A DNA stretch of 64,000 nucleotides from Roseburia sp. AF12-17LB. GTDB lineage: Bacteria; Bacillota; Clostridia; Lachnospirales; Lachnospiraceae. Location: NCBI RefSeq assembly GCF_003479605.1, contig NZ_QUHR01000012.1, forward strand, positions 19,501 through 83,500, written 5' to 3'. The notes beneath the pieces were generated by a model, which worked only from the letters and a program-made list of their open reading frames with translations, was not told where the DNA came from and did no database searches. Numbering within the stretch: position 1 is the first letter of the stretch; every line of letters begins with the position of its first letter. Shown here one piece after another: positions 1 through 9,344 of the stretch. Both the position numbers and the translations under genes were made by a program.

Positions 1-4
1 TAAC

Positions 5-1423
5 ATGGAGAACAACGTAAAGATTTTTAATACCCTTACAAGAAAAGTAGAGACCTTTGTGCCAAACGAAGATGGCAAAGTGAAAATGTATACCTGCGGA
101 CCAACCGTATATCATTTTGCACATATCGGAAATCTGCGCAGCTATATTATGGAAGATGTATTAGAGAAAACACTTCGCTACGCAGGTTATGATGTAAAGC
201 GTGTCATGAACATAACAGACGTAGGACATCTTTCCAGTGATGCAGATACCGGTGAGGATAAAATGTTAAAGGGCGCAAAACGTGAGCACAAGACCGTTAT
301 GGAGATTGCAAAGTATTATACCGATGCATTCTTTTCCGATTGCTCCAAATTAAATATCAAACGTCCGGATGTGGTAGAGCCGGCAACCAATTGTATCCCG
401 GAATTTATTCATATGATAGAGGTACTTTTAGAGAAAGGCTATGCATATATTGCCGGAGAAAATGTATATTTTGATACATCAAAATTAGATGATTATTATG
501 TATTCTCCAGCCAGAGCGAAAAAGAGCTGATGGTAGGTGTCCGTGATGACGTATCTGAGGATGAAAATAAGCGCAATAAGAGTGATTTTGTATTGTGGTT
601 TACCAAGTCCAAATTCGATAACCAGGAACTGAAATGGGATAGTCCATGGGGCGTTGGTTATCCGGGCTGGCATATCGAGTGCTCCTGTATCAGCATGAAG
701 CATTTAGGCGAATATATGGATATTCACTGTGGTGGTGTGGATAATATTTTCCCACATCATACCAATGAGATTGCACAGAGTGAAGCATATCTGGGACATA
801 AATGGTGTAATTACTGGTTCCATGTGCATCATCTGAATGATAAATCAGGAAAAATGAGTAAATCCAAGGGAGATTTCCTGACCGTTTCCTTATTGGAAGA
901 AAAAGGTTATCTGCCGCTGGTATATCGTATGTTCTGTCTGCAGTCCCATTACAGAAAGCCATTGGAATTCTCTTATGAAGTAATGGATAATATGGAAAAT
1001 TCCTATGTAAAGCTTCGTAAGACCATTGCAAAACTGGATGCGTCTACAGAAGTAGAGCAGGATAAATTTGATGCATACAAAGAGAAATTCCTGCAGGCAT
1101 TAGAGGATGATTTAAATACTTCCATGGCACTGACTGTAGTATATGAAGTATTGAAAGCCGATATGACCGATGCAACCAAGCTTGCACTGGTAAAAGATTT
1201 TGATTATGTATTATCTCTTGATTTAGCAGCGGGAGAAGTGGCAAATCCTGCCGATGTAATCGATGCAGATTTAGAAGCATATGTATTAGAAAAAATCGAA
1301 GAGCGTAAGGCTGCAAAGAAAGAAAAAGATTTTGCCAAAGCAGACGCAATTCGTAATGAACTTTTGGAAAAAGGAATTGTCTTAGAGGATACCAGAGAGG
1401 GTGTAAAATGGAAAAAGGCATAG
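5..1423 (+). CDS. cysS: cysteinyl-tRNA synthetase
   Basis: Charges tRNA-Cys with cysteine in the cytoplasm. The 472-residue product is full length for this class I synthetase. It has a HIGH-type motif (FAHIGN, residues 38-43) preceded by the zinc-ligand Cys31 in YTCGPT, further zinc ligands in HIECSC and the HHTNE stretch, and the KMSKSKG loop near residue 284. The C-terminal part is the helical anticodon-binding region. The start lies only 4 nt inside the window, so its ribosome binding site and promoter cannot be seen. The stop overlaps the start of the next gene by 16 nt, which indicates translational coupling. The order cysS-mrnC-rlmB-sigH matches the conserved Firmicute cluster known from Bacillus subtilis. 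Confidence 0.97.
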   Translation: MENNVKIFNTLTRKVETFVPNEDGKVKMYTCGPTVYHFAHIGNLRSYIMEDVLEKTLRYAGYDVKRVMNITDVGHLSSDADTGEDKMLKGAKREHKTVMEIAKYYTDAFFSDCSKLNIKRPDVVEPATNCIPEFIHMIEVLLEKGYAYIAGENVYFDTSKLDDYYVFSSQSEKELMVGVRDDVSEDENKRNKSDFVLWFTKSKFDNQELKWDSPWGVGYPGWHIECSCISMKHLGEYMDIHCGGVDNIFPHHTNEIAQSEAYLGHKWCNYWFHVHHLNDKSGKMSKSKGDFLTVSLLEEKGYLPLVYRMFCLQSHYRKPLEFSYEVMDNMENSYVKLRKTIAKLDASTEVEQDKFDAYKEKFLQALEDDLNTSMALTVVYEVLKADMTDATKLALVKDFDYVLSLDLAAGEVANPADVIDADLEAYVLEKIEERKAAKKEKDFAKADAIRNELLEKGIVLEDTREGVKWKKA

Positions 1424-1869
1424 ATTCCCATATCAAAGAATATTTTGACCTGCCAAAGGTGGATGTAGCAACCTACTCCCCTTTGGCACTTGCCTACATA
1501 GGAGATGGCATTTATGACCTTGTCATAAGAAGCATTGTAGTTGGAAAAGGCAATACCAAGGCATCCCGTCTGCATCAGACCACCAGCCATCTGGTGAAAG
1601 CACATGCACAGGCAACGATGATGGAGACACTGACTCCAATGCTTACGGAAGACGAAACGGAAATTTACCGCAGAGGCAGAAATGCCAAGTCTCCGACCAT
1701 GGCAAAAAACGCAACTATGTCAGATTATCGCCGTGCCACCGGCTTTGAAGCATTGATGGGCTATTTATATCTGACGGATCAGTTTGAGCGGATTTTGGAA
1801 CTGGCGAAAGAAGCAATCAGACACTATAATGTGAAGACCGGAAAGAATGATCTGGCAGGAGGAAAGTAG
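1408..1869 (+). CDS. mrnC: Mini-ribonuclease 3 (Mini-III)
   Basis: Dimeric RNase III-like enzyme without a double-stranded RNA-binding domain. In Firmicutes it matures the ends of 23S rRNA. The 153-residue length is typical. The RNase III signature is seen as LALAYIGDGIYDLVIR near the N terminus, with the acidic metal ligands of the family, followed by the conserved K-x-N-A-K-S-P-T-M-A-K region. The start codon lies inside the end of cysS, and the next gene begins one base after this stop, so this is a tightly coupled operon. Confidence 0.95.
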   Translation: MEKGIDSHIKEYFDLPKVDVATYSPLALAYIGDGIYDLVIRSIVVGKGNTKASRLHQTTSHLVKAHAQATMMETLTPMLTEDETEIYRRGRNAKSPTMAKNATMSDYRRATGFEALMGYLYLTDQFERILELAKEAIRHYNVKTGKNDLAGGK

Positions 1870-1870
1870 A

Positions 1871-2635
1871 ATGGAAGAAATGCAGATGGAAAACACACAG
1901 GCAGAAAGCACGAAGATAGAAGGAAGAAATGCAGTTTTAGAAGCATTTCGTTCCGGAAAAACCATAGACAAGCTGTTTGTATTAGATGGCTGTAAAGACG
2001 GTCCCATTCAGACCATTTTAAGAGAAGCGAAAAAGCATGATACGCTGGTACAGTTTGTTGCAAAGGAACGTTTAGAGCAGTTGTCAGAGACGAAGAAGCA
2101 TCAGGGTGTCATTGCCATGGCAGCAGCATTTTCTTATGCAACGGTAGAAAATATTTTAGAAAATGCCAGAAGGAAAAATGAAGCACCATTTGTCATTTTG
2201 CTGGATAATATTGAAGATCCGCACAATTTGGGTGCAATTATCCGTACTGCCAATCTGGCAGGTGCCCATGGCGTCATTATTCCAAAGCGCCGTGCAGTGG
2301 GACTGACCGCTACCGTAGCAAAGGCTTCTGCAGGAGCCATTTATTATACACCGGTAGCAAAGGTAACCAATCTTACCAATACCATCCGGGAATTAAAGGA
2401 GCAGGGCATGTGGTTTGTCTGTGCAGATATGGGTGGCACAACCATGTATGATCTGGATTTAAAAGGTTCTATCGGACTGGTTATCGGAAATGAAGGAGAA
2501 GGTGTCAGCAAATTAGTAAAAGAAAACTGTGACTTTGTGGCATCGATTCCAATGAAGGGAGATATTGACTCCTTAAATGCATCGGTAGCAACAGGTGTTT
2601 TAGCTTATGAAATTGTAAGACAGAGATTAAGTTAA
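1871..2635 (+). CDS. rlmB: TrmH/RlmB-family 23S rRNA 2'-O-methyltransferase
   Basis: SPOUT-fold RNA ribose methyltransferase using S-adenosylmethionine. RlmB methylates a guanosine of 23S rRNA. An N-terminal substrate-binding domain contains IEGRNAVLEAF. The three SPOUT motifs follow: NIEDPHNLGAIIRTAN, VIGNEGEGVS and SLNASVATGVLAYE, which form the knotted SAM site. I place the start at 1871 because a GGAGG lies 8 nt upstream; an in-frame start at 1847 would overlap mrnC. It lies in the cysS-mrnC-sigH operon. Exact target specificity is inferred from family and synteny. Confidence 0.92.
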   Translation: MEEMQMENTQAESTKIEGRNAVLEAFRSGKTIDKLFVLDGCKDGPIQTILREAKKHDTLVQFVAKERLEQLSETKKHQGVIAMAAAFSYATVENILENARRKNEAPFVILLDNIEDPHNLGAIIRTANLAGAHGVIIPKRRAVGLTATVAKASAGAIYYTPVAKVTNLTNTIRELKEQGMWFVCADMGGTTMYDLDLKGSIGLVIGNEGEGVSKLVKENCDFVASIPMKGDIDSLNASVATGVLAYEIVRQRLS

Positions 2636-2647
2636 CAGGAGAGAGAG

Positions 2648-3244
2648 ATGCAATCTTATCAGAATATGAGTGATGAGGAATTAATTGCAGCACTTCGTAG
2701 TGGTGAAAAAGAAATTACAGATTATCTGATGGACAAATACAAGAGTCTGGTTAAGAAAAAAGCAAAAGCACTTTATCTCATTGGTGGTGAGACGGACGAT
2801 TTGATTCAGGAGGGAATGATTGGTCTGTTTAAAGCTGTCCGGGATTATCAGCCGGATAAAGACAGCAGCTTTTTTCATTTTGCAGACCTTTGTATTGCAA
2901 GGCAGATGTATACAGCGGTGGAGGCTTCCAATCGGAAAAAGCATGCACCGCTCAATTCGTATGTACCACTTTATGCAGATAGTGAGGATTCGGAAGGCAG
3001 GAATCTGGCGGATGTGTTGGAGACTATAGATGAGGCGAATCCGGAGAATTTATTTATCAGTCAGGAAGACCGGGAAGATTTCAAGCGGAAAGTAAATGAA
3101 ACTTTAAGCAAAATGGAACAGGAAGTGTTGTCGTATTATCTGCAGGGCTTTCGCTATGAGCAGATTGCAGAAGCTATGGGAAAAGAGCCGAAGGCTGTGG
3201 ATAATGCGTTGCAGCGTTTAAAGAAGAAGTTGAAAGGGAAGTAA
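2648..3244 (+). CDS. sigH: RNA polymerase sigma factor SigH-like
   Basis: Sigma-70-family factor of the sigma-H group, which in spore formers drives the transition to stationary phase and early sporulation. At 198 residues it shows region 2 (SDEELIAALRSGE, then GGETDDLIQEGMIGLFKAV, the core-binding and -10 recognition segment) and region 4 (LSKMEQEVLSYYLQGFRYEQ followed by the HTH with AVDNALQRLKKKL). An RBS (GGAGAGAG) precedes the ATG. Its position behind rlmB is the classical Firmicute location, which supports SigH over a generic sigma factor. Confidence 0.9.
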   Translation: MQSYQNMSDEELIAALRSGEKEITDYLMDKYKSLVKKKAKALYLIGGETDDLIQEGMIGLFKAVRDYQPDKDSSFFHFADLCIARQMYTAVEASNRKKHAPLNSYVPLYADSEDSEGRNLADVLETIDEANPENLFISQEDREDFKRKVNETLSKMEQEVLSYYLQGFRYEQIAEAMGKEPKAVDNALQRLKKKLKGK

Positions 3245-3248
3245 CAGC

Positions 3249-5420
3249 ATGAAAAATATCATTCACATTTTTCGTAAGGACGTAAGAGGACTTTGCAGGA
3301 ATTTTTTCGCACTGGTCATTGCAATCGGATTGTGTTTTATTCCATCTTTGTATGCATGGTTTAATATTTATTCCAACGAGGATCCTTATGCCAACACCGG
3401 AAATATCTATATTGCAGTGGCATCTGAAGATGAAGGAATGAAATTAGAGGATGGCACAACCGTCAACATGGGTGCTCAGGTGATGGAGCAGTTGAAGGAG
3501 AATAAGTCCATAGGCTGGCAGTTTGTAGACAGCTCTGATGAAGCAATCAGCGGAGTAGAAAGTGGAAAATATTATGCGGCAGTAGTTATAAGTGACCGTT
3601 TTTCCGAGAGCATGTTCAGTATTTTTACAGAAGGTCTGGAGAATCCGACCATTACATATTATGAGAATGAGAAGAAAAATGCCATTGCAACGAAAATTAC
3701 CGATACTGCAGTGAGCACATTAAAGTCCAGTATCAATGAGACATTTCTTGAGACAGCGGCAAGTGCCATGTTTGCCCAGATGGATAATCTTTCTGAGAAA
3801 ATAAGTGAAGATGGCGGTGTGGATGGATTCCGCCAGAAATTAGAGCAGCTCAGCCAGAATTTAAAGGACTATGATGCCATGATAGACAGCTTCCTATCCG
3901 GAAATGAAGAACTGAGCGCAGGGATTGATGAAGCCAATTCCAGTGTGTCAAAGGTGGAAGATAAAATTGATTCAGCTGTAAATTCCCTAAATGGAACAAA
4001 GACACAATTAGACAGTACGGATACTACACTTTCAGATTTTTCCAAGAATGTGGAGACAACCTTAACGGATATTGAGAATTCTTTGAATAAGATTTCAACG
4101 GATATTACCAATGCCGGGCTGGGAGATTCTGCCAAGAAGACAACTGAAAGTATTGAGACAACAACGGATGATATTAAGACTTTAAATGACCAGTTGCAGT
4201 CGCTTTATGGAGCAATCAGTGGACTCAAGACAGATGAGAGCTTTACGGACGAGCAGAAAACGGATATGGATGATGTGATGTCACAGATTGATGCGTTGAA
4301 GCAGGATGCAGAAGAAATGCAGAAGCTTTTAGAGACACTGATGCCGGACAATGCATCAGATGCAGTAAAAGATGCGGTAGATACTGTGACAGGCGGAATG
4401 AATACAGCATTGTCTACCTGCAGCAAGACCATTGAAAATATGAAGAATGTATACACCAATAATCTGGTGCCTGGAGTATCCGGAATATTGGATACGGCAT
4501 CCCAGATACTGGTCAATGTAACCAATCTTTTGAATAATCTGAATAATACATTAGGTGACATGGAAACCATTTTCGATGGAACCTTAGATATGGTAGATGC
4601 TACAGATGAAAGCTTTACACAGATTCAGACATTGCTGAAGACCTGTGATACAAAGATAGAAGAGGCAATCAGCAAGCTGAATGAAGCATCGGAAGATGAA
4701 CAGATGCAGATTATCATGGAACTTTTGGGCGGCGATCCGGAATCCTATGGTAAATTCTTTGCACAGCCGGTAAAAGTGGAGACAAAGCAGGTTTATGAGA
4801 TTAAAAATTATGGTTCTGCGGTAGCACCATTTTATACGACATTGGCACTCTGGGTAGGCGGTATCGTACTGGTTTCCCTGATTAAGGTGAAGGCTTCTGA
4901 GAAGGATCTGACGAATCCGAAGCGTTATCAGCTTTTCCTTGGAAGATATCTCATTTTCTTTGTGATGGGACAGATACAGGCATTGATTATTGTGCTGGGT
5001 AATATTTATCTGCTACATTGTCAGGTGAAGAATCCGGTATTGTTCTGGTTTGCGGCGTCGCTGACGAGCTTTACCTTTACCTTATTAATCTATGCGCTGA
5101 CACTTTCCTTTGGCGATATCGGAAAAGCACTGGTGGTTGTAATGGTCGTTATCCAGATTGCAGGTTCCGGTGGAACGTATCCGATAGAGATATTGCCAGA
5201 ATTTTACCGGCGGGTATATATTTTCTTCCCATTCCCATATGCCATTAATGCCATGCGTGAAACCATTGGCGGCATGTATGGCGGAGCCTATGAGAAGAAT
5301 CTGGCAGAGCTTCTGATTTTCGCAGCAGCGGCATTGTTAATCGGACTGCTGATTCGCGTACCATTTATGGGTATCAATCATTTCGTGGAAAAGCGAATGA
5401 AAGATACGAAGATGATGTAA
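3249..5420 (+). CDS. YhgE/Pip family membrane protein (first copy)
   Basis: Large membrane protein of 723 residues in the YhgE/phage infection protein (Pip) family. It has one N-terminal membrane segment (about residues 15-36), then a long extracytoplasmic helical, Ser/Thr/Asp-rich region (about 40-515) with repeated heptad-like stretches, and five or so C-terminal membrane segments of ABC-2 permease type ending with the conserved FFPFPYAINAMRE motif. Family members act as phage receptors or as scaffolds resembling the type VII secretion protein EsaA. Neither role can be proven here. It starts 5 nt after sigH and is followed by a small membrane protein and a second, clearly homologous copy, so the three probably work together. 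Confidence 0.9.
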   Translation: MKNIIHIFRKDVRGLCRNFFALVIAIGLCFIPSLYAWFNIYSNEDPYANTGNIYIAVASEDEGMKLEDGTTVNMGAQVMEQLKENKSIGWQFVDSSDEAISGVESGKYYAAVVISDRFSESMFSIFTEGLENPTITYYENEKKNAIATKITDTAVSTLKSSINETFLETAASAMFAQMDNLSEKISEDGGVDGFRQKLEQLSQNLKDYDAMIDSFLSGNEELSAGIDEANSSVSKVEDKIDSAVNSLNGTKTQLDSTDTTLSDFSKNVETTLTDIENSLNKISTDITNAGLGDSAKKTTESIETTTDDIKTLNDQLQSLYGAISGLKTDESFTDEQKTDMDDVMSQIDALKQDAEEMQKLLETLMPDNASDAVKDAVDTVTGGMNTALSTCSKTIENMKNVYTNNLVPGVSGILDTASQILVNVTNLLNNLNNTLGDMETIFDGTLDMVDATDESFTQIQTLLKTCDTKIEEAISKLNEASEDEQMQIIMELLGGDPESYGKFFAQPVKVETKQVYEIKNYGSAVAPFYTTLALWVGGIVLVSLIKVKASEKDLTNPKRYQLFLGRYLIFFVMGQIQALIIVLGNIYLLHCQVKNPVLFWFAASLTSFTFTLLIYALTLSFGDIGKALVVVMVVIQIAGSGGTYPIEILPEFYRRVYIFFPFPYAINAMRETIGGMYGGAYEKNLAELLIFAAAALLIGLLIRVPFMGINHFVEKRMKDTKMM

Positions 5421-5439
5421 GAGAGCAGGTGAAGAGCAG

Positions 5440-5832
5440 ATGGAAAAGAAAGAAGATTATGAAAAGCTTTATGACATGCTTTTAGGCTATGAGAAGGAGA
5501 TTCATAAGAAGAACCAGAAACGTATCCGCATCGGATTGCGGTGCCTTATCATTATTCCACTGATTTTCCTGGCATTGTTATTCTGGACAGAAAGCTCAAA
5601 AATTGTATTTTTGATTCTGTGGATTGTATCGCTGTTTATTCTGGCAGGATATTTAATTTTCGTAGAATATTCGGACTATAAATTACAGGAAAAATTAAAT
5701 GAGATTTCTAACCGGGAGCAGCAGGAGAGAGATGCACTGATTGGTGATGGAATTGCCCAGGTAGAAGAACGGATTCGTACCGTACTTCAGACGGCAGAGC
5801 AGGAACTTTTAACGGATAGCACAAAGGAGTAG
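5440..5832 (+). CDS. small two-TM membrane protein between YhgE paralogues
   Basis: A 130-residue protein of unknown function. It has a charged N-terminal helix (MEKKEDYEKLYDMLLGYEKE), two adjacent membrane segments (about residues 28-48 and 50-68), and a charged helical tail rich in Glu and Gln. It sits 19 nt after one YhgE/Pip gene and 14 nt before the other, which suggests an accessory subunit of the YhgE/Pip complex. No catalytic motif is visible and I recognise no named family. Confidence 0.75.
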   Translation: MEKKEDYEKLYDMLLGYEKEIHKKNQKRIRIGLRCLIIIPLIFLALLFWTESSKIVFLILWIVSLFILAGYLIFVEYSDYKLQEKLNEISNREQQERDALIGDGIAQVEERIRTVLQTAEQELLTDSTKE

Positions 5833-5846
5833 CAGAGGGATAACAC

Positions 5847-7988
5847 ATGAAAAATATTTTTAGAATCTTTTATCAGGATTTTAAGAGAGTCAGCACCAAT
5901 GTGGTAGCAGTGGTTATTGTAATAGGTCTTTCTATTATTCCGTCACTGTACGCATGGTTTAATATATTGTCCAACTGGGACCCGTATGGACCGGAATCTA
6001 CATCAAATCTTAAGATAGCAGTATATTCCGCAGATGAGGGAATTGACATGGGAGGTCTGTCTTTAAATATCGGAGACAGCGTCATTGATGCCCTGAAAGC
6101 CAATCAGACTATGGGCTGGCAGTTTACTGATACCATGGATGAAGCAACCGACGGTGTATACAGCAGTGAATATTATGCGGCACTGATTATTCCGGAGGAT
6201 TTCTCCGAGAAAATGATAAGCTTCCTTAACGGAGAAGTACAGAATCCGCAGATTATTTATTATGAAAATGAGAAGAAAAATGCCATTGCACCAAAGATTA
6301 CATCCAAGGCAAAAACGGCAGTACAGGAGCAGGTTAATGCAACCTTTGTCAGCACTCTGGCAGAAGTCATGTTAAAGGTAAATGATGTCATGGTAGAAAA
6401 TGGAATGGATTCCGGCTCTATGATGAATCTTTTCCTGACACAGCTTAATGATTTAAGCGGAGATTTGGACGGCTATATTGCATTGCTAAATTCTTTTGTC
6501 AGCATTACCAATTCGGCATCCAGCCTGATTGATACGACACAGGTTATGCTGCCGAATCTGAATACGATGGTAGATGATGGTTCGAATACGGTAAATACCA
6601 TGCAGGGAGCATTGAATTCCGGCAGCCTTAATGCCAGTGCTTTGGCTGAGGTTATTTCAGCAAATCTTAATACAGCAGCCGACAGCCTTGACAATATCAA
6701 TACGCTGATACAGAATGCCTTAGATCAGTTGGATAACTATGGTGATTTATCTTCCGGCGGACTGCAGAGCGCAATTAATATGATGCCGCTGATCCGTCAG
6801 TTATTTGAAAACAGTGTGGCAGACTGGAAGGATGATGAAAGTGTTTCCGGTCAGATTGCAGAAATCGAAGCACAGTTAGATAAAATTGAAGCAGATTTAA
6901 ACAGTGTCCAGAATAATGTCACAGATTTAAATACTGCAAAGGATACTTTAAACACTGAAATATCTACCGAAATAACTTCCTGTAAGACCAAAATAAAAGC
7001 TTTAAAAGATACGTTTGACTATTCGGTAAAAGGTCAGCTGGAGACAACCATTCAGTCCATGCAGGGGTCGCTGAATCAGACACAGGCAATTTTAAATGGT
7101 GTCGATGGAGATTTTGATGAAGTATCGGAAGTGTTGGATGCTTATAGTGAAACCCTCGATAAGGGAAATGAAAGCTTAAGTGATTCACTGGCAGCAGCAC
7201 AGGAAATGAAGACCGGACTTGACAGTGTGATTACAAGTCTCAGTGCTCTGGAAATCAGTGACCAGTATCAGGCTTTGATGAAAATTTTAGAGACCGACCC
7301 GACTTTGTTAGGAGATTTCTTATCTTCTCCGGTCAATATGGAGACGAAAGAGATTTATCCGATTTCCAATTATGGTTCGGCAATGTCACCGTTCTATACG
7401 GTACTGGCATTGTGGGTAGGTGCGTTGATTCTGGTGGCAATCATTCATGTAAAGGTACTTCCGGATGAGAAAATACCGGATGCAAAACCTTACCAGAAAT
7501 TCTTTGGAAGATATATTACATTCTTCCTGATTGGACAGGTGCAGGCATTGATTACTGCACTGGGAGATTTGTTTTATATTAAGATACAATGCCATAACCC
7601 ATTCTTATTCTGGCTTGCCTGCGCATGCTGCAGCTTTGTATTTACCTTATTTATGTATGCATTAACGGTAGCCTTTGAAAATGTCGGAGAGGCTTTGGCG
7701 GTAGTCATTATGGTTATCCAGGTAGCAGGAGCAGGCGGTTCCTTCCCAATCGAAGTACTGCCGGCAATCTATCAGCGGATTTACCGTTTCTTCCCATTCC
7801 CTTATGGAATGGATGCCCTGCGGGAGACCATCGGTGGTATGTATGGAATGACTTATTGGAAATGCCTCGGCATCTTGGGCATCTATATTATAATTTCACT
7901 TCTGATTGGACTTGTAATTGCAGTTCCGTTCCGGAAGTTAAATATGAAGATTGAGCATAGCAAAGAAAAATCTGACATTATGCTGTAG
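5847..7988 (+). CDS. YhgE/Pip family membrane protein (second copy)
   Basis: A 713-residue paralogue of the protein at 3249-5420. It shares the N-terminal membrane anchor with IPSLYAWFNI, a long extracytoplasmic helical region (about residues 40-505) and a C-terminal ABC-2-like membrane domain containing RFFPFPYGMDALRETIGG. The middle regions have diverged much more than the ends, so the pair is an old duplication. It is the last gene of the run that begins at cysS; a separate promoter for a tRNA follows immediately. Confidence 0.9.
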   Translation: MKNIFRIFYQDFKRVSTNVVAVVIVIGLSIIPSLYAWFNILSNWDPYGPESTSNLKIAVYSADEGIDMGGLSLNIGDSVIDALKANQTMGWQFTDTMDEATDGVYSSEYYAALIIPEDFSEKMISFLNGEVQNPQIIYYENEKKNAIAPKITSKAKTAVQEQVNATFVSTLAEVMLKVNDVMVENGMDSGSMMNLFLTQLNDLSGDLDGYIALLNSFVSITNSASSLIDTTQVMLPNLNTMVDDGSNTVNTMQGALNSGSLNASALAEVISANLNTAADSLDNINTLIQNALDQLDNYGDLSSGGLQSAINMMPLIRQLFENSVADWKDDESVSGQIAEIEAQLDKIEADLNSVQNNVTDLNTAKDTLNTEISTEITSCKTKIKALKDTFDYSVKGQLETTIQSMQGSLNQTQAILNGVDGDFDEVSEVLDAYSETLDKGNESLSDSLAAAQEMKTGLDSVITSLSALEISDQYQALMKILETDPTLLGDFLSSPVNMETKEIYPISNYGSAMSPFYTVLALWVGALILVAIIHVKVLPDEKIPDAKPYQKFFGRYITFFLIGQVQALITALGDLFYIKIQCHNPFLFWLACACCSFVFTLFMYALTVAFENVGEALAVVIMVIQVAGAGGSFPIEVLPAIYQRIYRFFPFPYGMDALRETIGGMYGMTYWKCLGILGIYIIISLLIGLVIAVPFRKLNMKIEHSKEKSDIML

Positions 7989-7995
7989 AAAAGTA

Positions 7996-8024
7996 TTGAC
8001 AATCATAGCTCTCTATAGTATAGT
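7996..8024 (+). promoter_or_regulatory. promoter of tRNA-Thr
   Basis: TTGACA at 7996-8001 and TATAGT at 8019-8024, separated by exactly 17 nt, lie 32 nt upstream of the mature tRNA start. This is a near-consensus housekeeping promoter. Confidence 0.8.
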
Positions 8025-8055
8025 ATTACAAGTCGGGATTAGTTCCGACAGAATT

Positions 8056-8127
8056 GCTGGCATGGCTCAGTCGGTAGAGCGTCGCATTGGTAGTGCGGAG
8101 GTCACGGGTCCGATTCCCGTTGCCAGC
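8056..8127 (+). tRNA. tRNA-Thr (anticodon GGT)
   Basis: A complete cloverleaf can be folded. The acceptor GCTGGCA pairs with TGCCAGC, the D stem is GCTC/GAGC, and the anticodon stem TCGCA/TGCGG carries loop TTGGTAG (anticodon GGT, reading ACC and ACU). A 5-nt variable loop precedes T stem ACGGG/CCCGT. CCA is not encoded. The T loop reads TCCGATT, so the usual T at position 55 is C. It has its own promoter and terminator. Confidence 0.95.
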
Positions 8128-8139
8128 TTAACTAGAAAA

Positions 8140-8180
8140 AAGGCTGTAATCCTTGATTTTTCAAGGGTTACAGCCTTTTT
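8140..8180 (+). terminator. terminator after tRNA-Thr
   Basis: Near-perfect 17-bp stem (AAGGCTGTAATCCTTGA with its complement at 8161-8177), a TTTT loop and a run of T. The A run on the left side makes it potentially bidirectional. The following 8181-8397 shows no gene. Confidence 0.9.
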
Positions 8181-8397
8181 GGTGATTATGCAAATCGCAT
8201 AAAACATATTAACATCCGAGTCTGAATAATTTGCAGATTGTGTTAAATAACTCGGAACAGCTATTGAAATTAAAACACATAGTTTCGTCCTCCTTATTTT
8301 CTTTGAAATCATGTCTTAGCTAAGTACAAATGAATTGTAACAAGTCTGTAACATTTTCGCAATAGGAGTACATTGGAAACATGGGAAATATCTGGCC

Positions 8398-9141
8398 TTA
8401 GGATAAGCCGGGAGGAGTTGGCTCTTTCTCAAGCTTTGCAAACCAGCTATTAACGGCCTTGCTTACCTCGTCACGTTTACGAAAAGGAATCTGCACAATG
8501 GAGTGGTCTTCCATAATAAGGTCGTGCTGCAGAATTCCAGTGACATGGTTTAGGTTTACCAGATAGCTGCGGCCAACCGGAAGAAAACAGGCAACAGAGG
8601 CAAAGTCCTCGGTAAGCTGTGTCAGGTTTCCGGGAATCGTAAAAGTCTCTGATATAGCGTGCAGCAGGACATTGTGCTGCCCGGTTTCAAAAAAGAGAAT
8701 ATCTGAGTAAGGAAGAGAATATTCCTTCCTACGGACAGAAAAGGTAAATACTTCATTGGATTCCTCTAAAAGCGTATCGCAGCGGCTCATGGCATTGAGA
8801 AAATCTGTGTGTGAGTAAGGTTTTTGCAGATAGTAAAGAGCATTTACCTCATAGCTTGCCATGGCATGTTCCGTAGAAGAAGTGGTGAAAATAATGCCAC
8901 CTTCATAGCCCAGTGAACGAAGGATACGTGCTGTTTCCACACCATCCTGGTTATTCATATAGATATCTAAAAACAGCAGAACCGGATAACGCTTTTCTTC
9001 CTTATAATATTGAATCATCTCTTCGCCCGAAGAAAAAAGTAGAATCTCCATATTACAATGATGTTTCGTGGCATATGTATTCAGATGATGTTTCAGCCGT
9101 AAGGCATCGCTTTCAGAATCTTCGCATAAGTAAATCTGCAT
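8398..9141 (-). CDS. LytTR-family response regulator
   Basis: Two-component response regulator of 247 residues with a CheY-like receiver (acidic pair E7-D8, phospho-acceptor Asp59 in LLFLDIYM, conserved TTSS and Lys of YLQKPY) and a C-terminal LytTR DNA-binding domain (about residues 140-240, with the LPVGRSYLVNLNHV signature). This type controls bacteriocins, virulence or surface genes. I start at ATG 9141 because an AGGAG lies upstream; a longer reading would add an unrelated 19-residue hydrophobic extension. No sensor kinase is adjacent, so it is an orphan. The divergent neighbour is a large surface protein and a plausible, unproven target. Confidence 0.9.
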   Translation of the reverse strand: MQIYLCEDSESDALRLKHHLNTYATKHHCNMEILLFSSGEEMIQYYKEEKRYPVLLFLDIYMNNQDGVETARILRSLGYEGGIIFTTSSTEHAMASYEVNALYYLQKPYSHTDFLNAMSRCDTLLEESNEVFTFSVRRKEYSLPYSDILFFETGQHNVLLHAISETFTIPGNLTQLTEDFASVACFLPVGRSYLVNLNHVTGILQHDLIMEDHSIVQIPFRKRDEVSKAVNSWFAKLEKEPTPPGLS

Positions 9142-9344
9142 AATTATTCTCCTGTATATAAAAAGTAAAAAACACCGGATACGAAACAAGTATAACATAT
9201 TGAAAGAAAATAAAAATCATTTTTTATCGACAATCAGGAAGATAAAATCACAATTTGGAAGAATTGGTTGCAAAATTTTAAGCGTTTTCTTAAGATAGAA
9301 ACTGTGTGAACAAAAGAAATAGAAATAAAAAAAGGAGAGGAAAT

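Noticed and set aside
8067..8312. Frames across the tRNA-Thr gene on both strands
   Set aside because: Shadow of a tRNA and its terminator.
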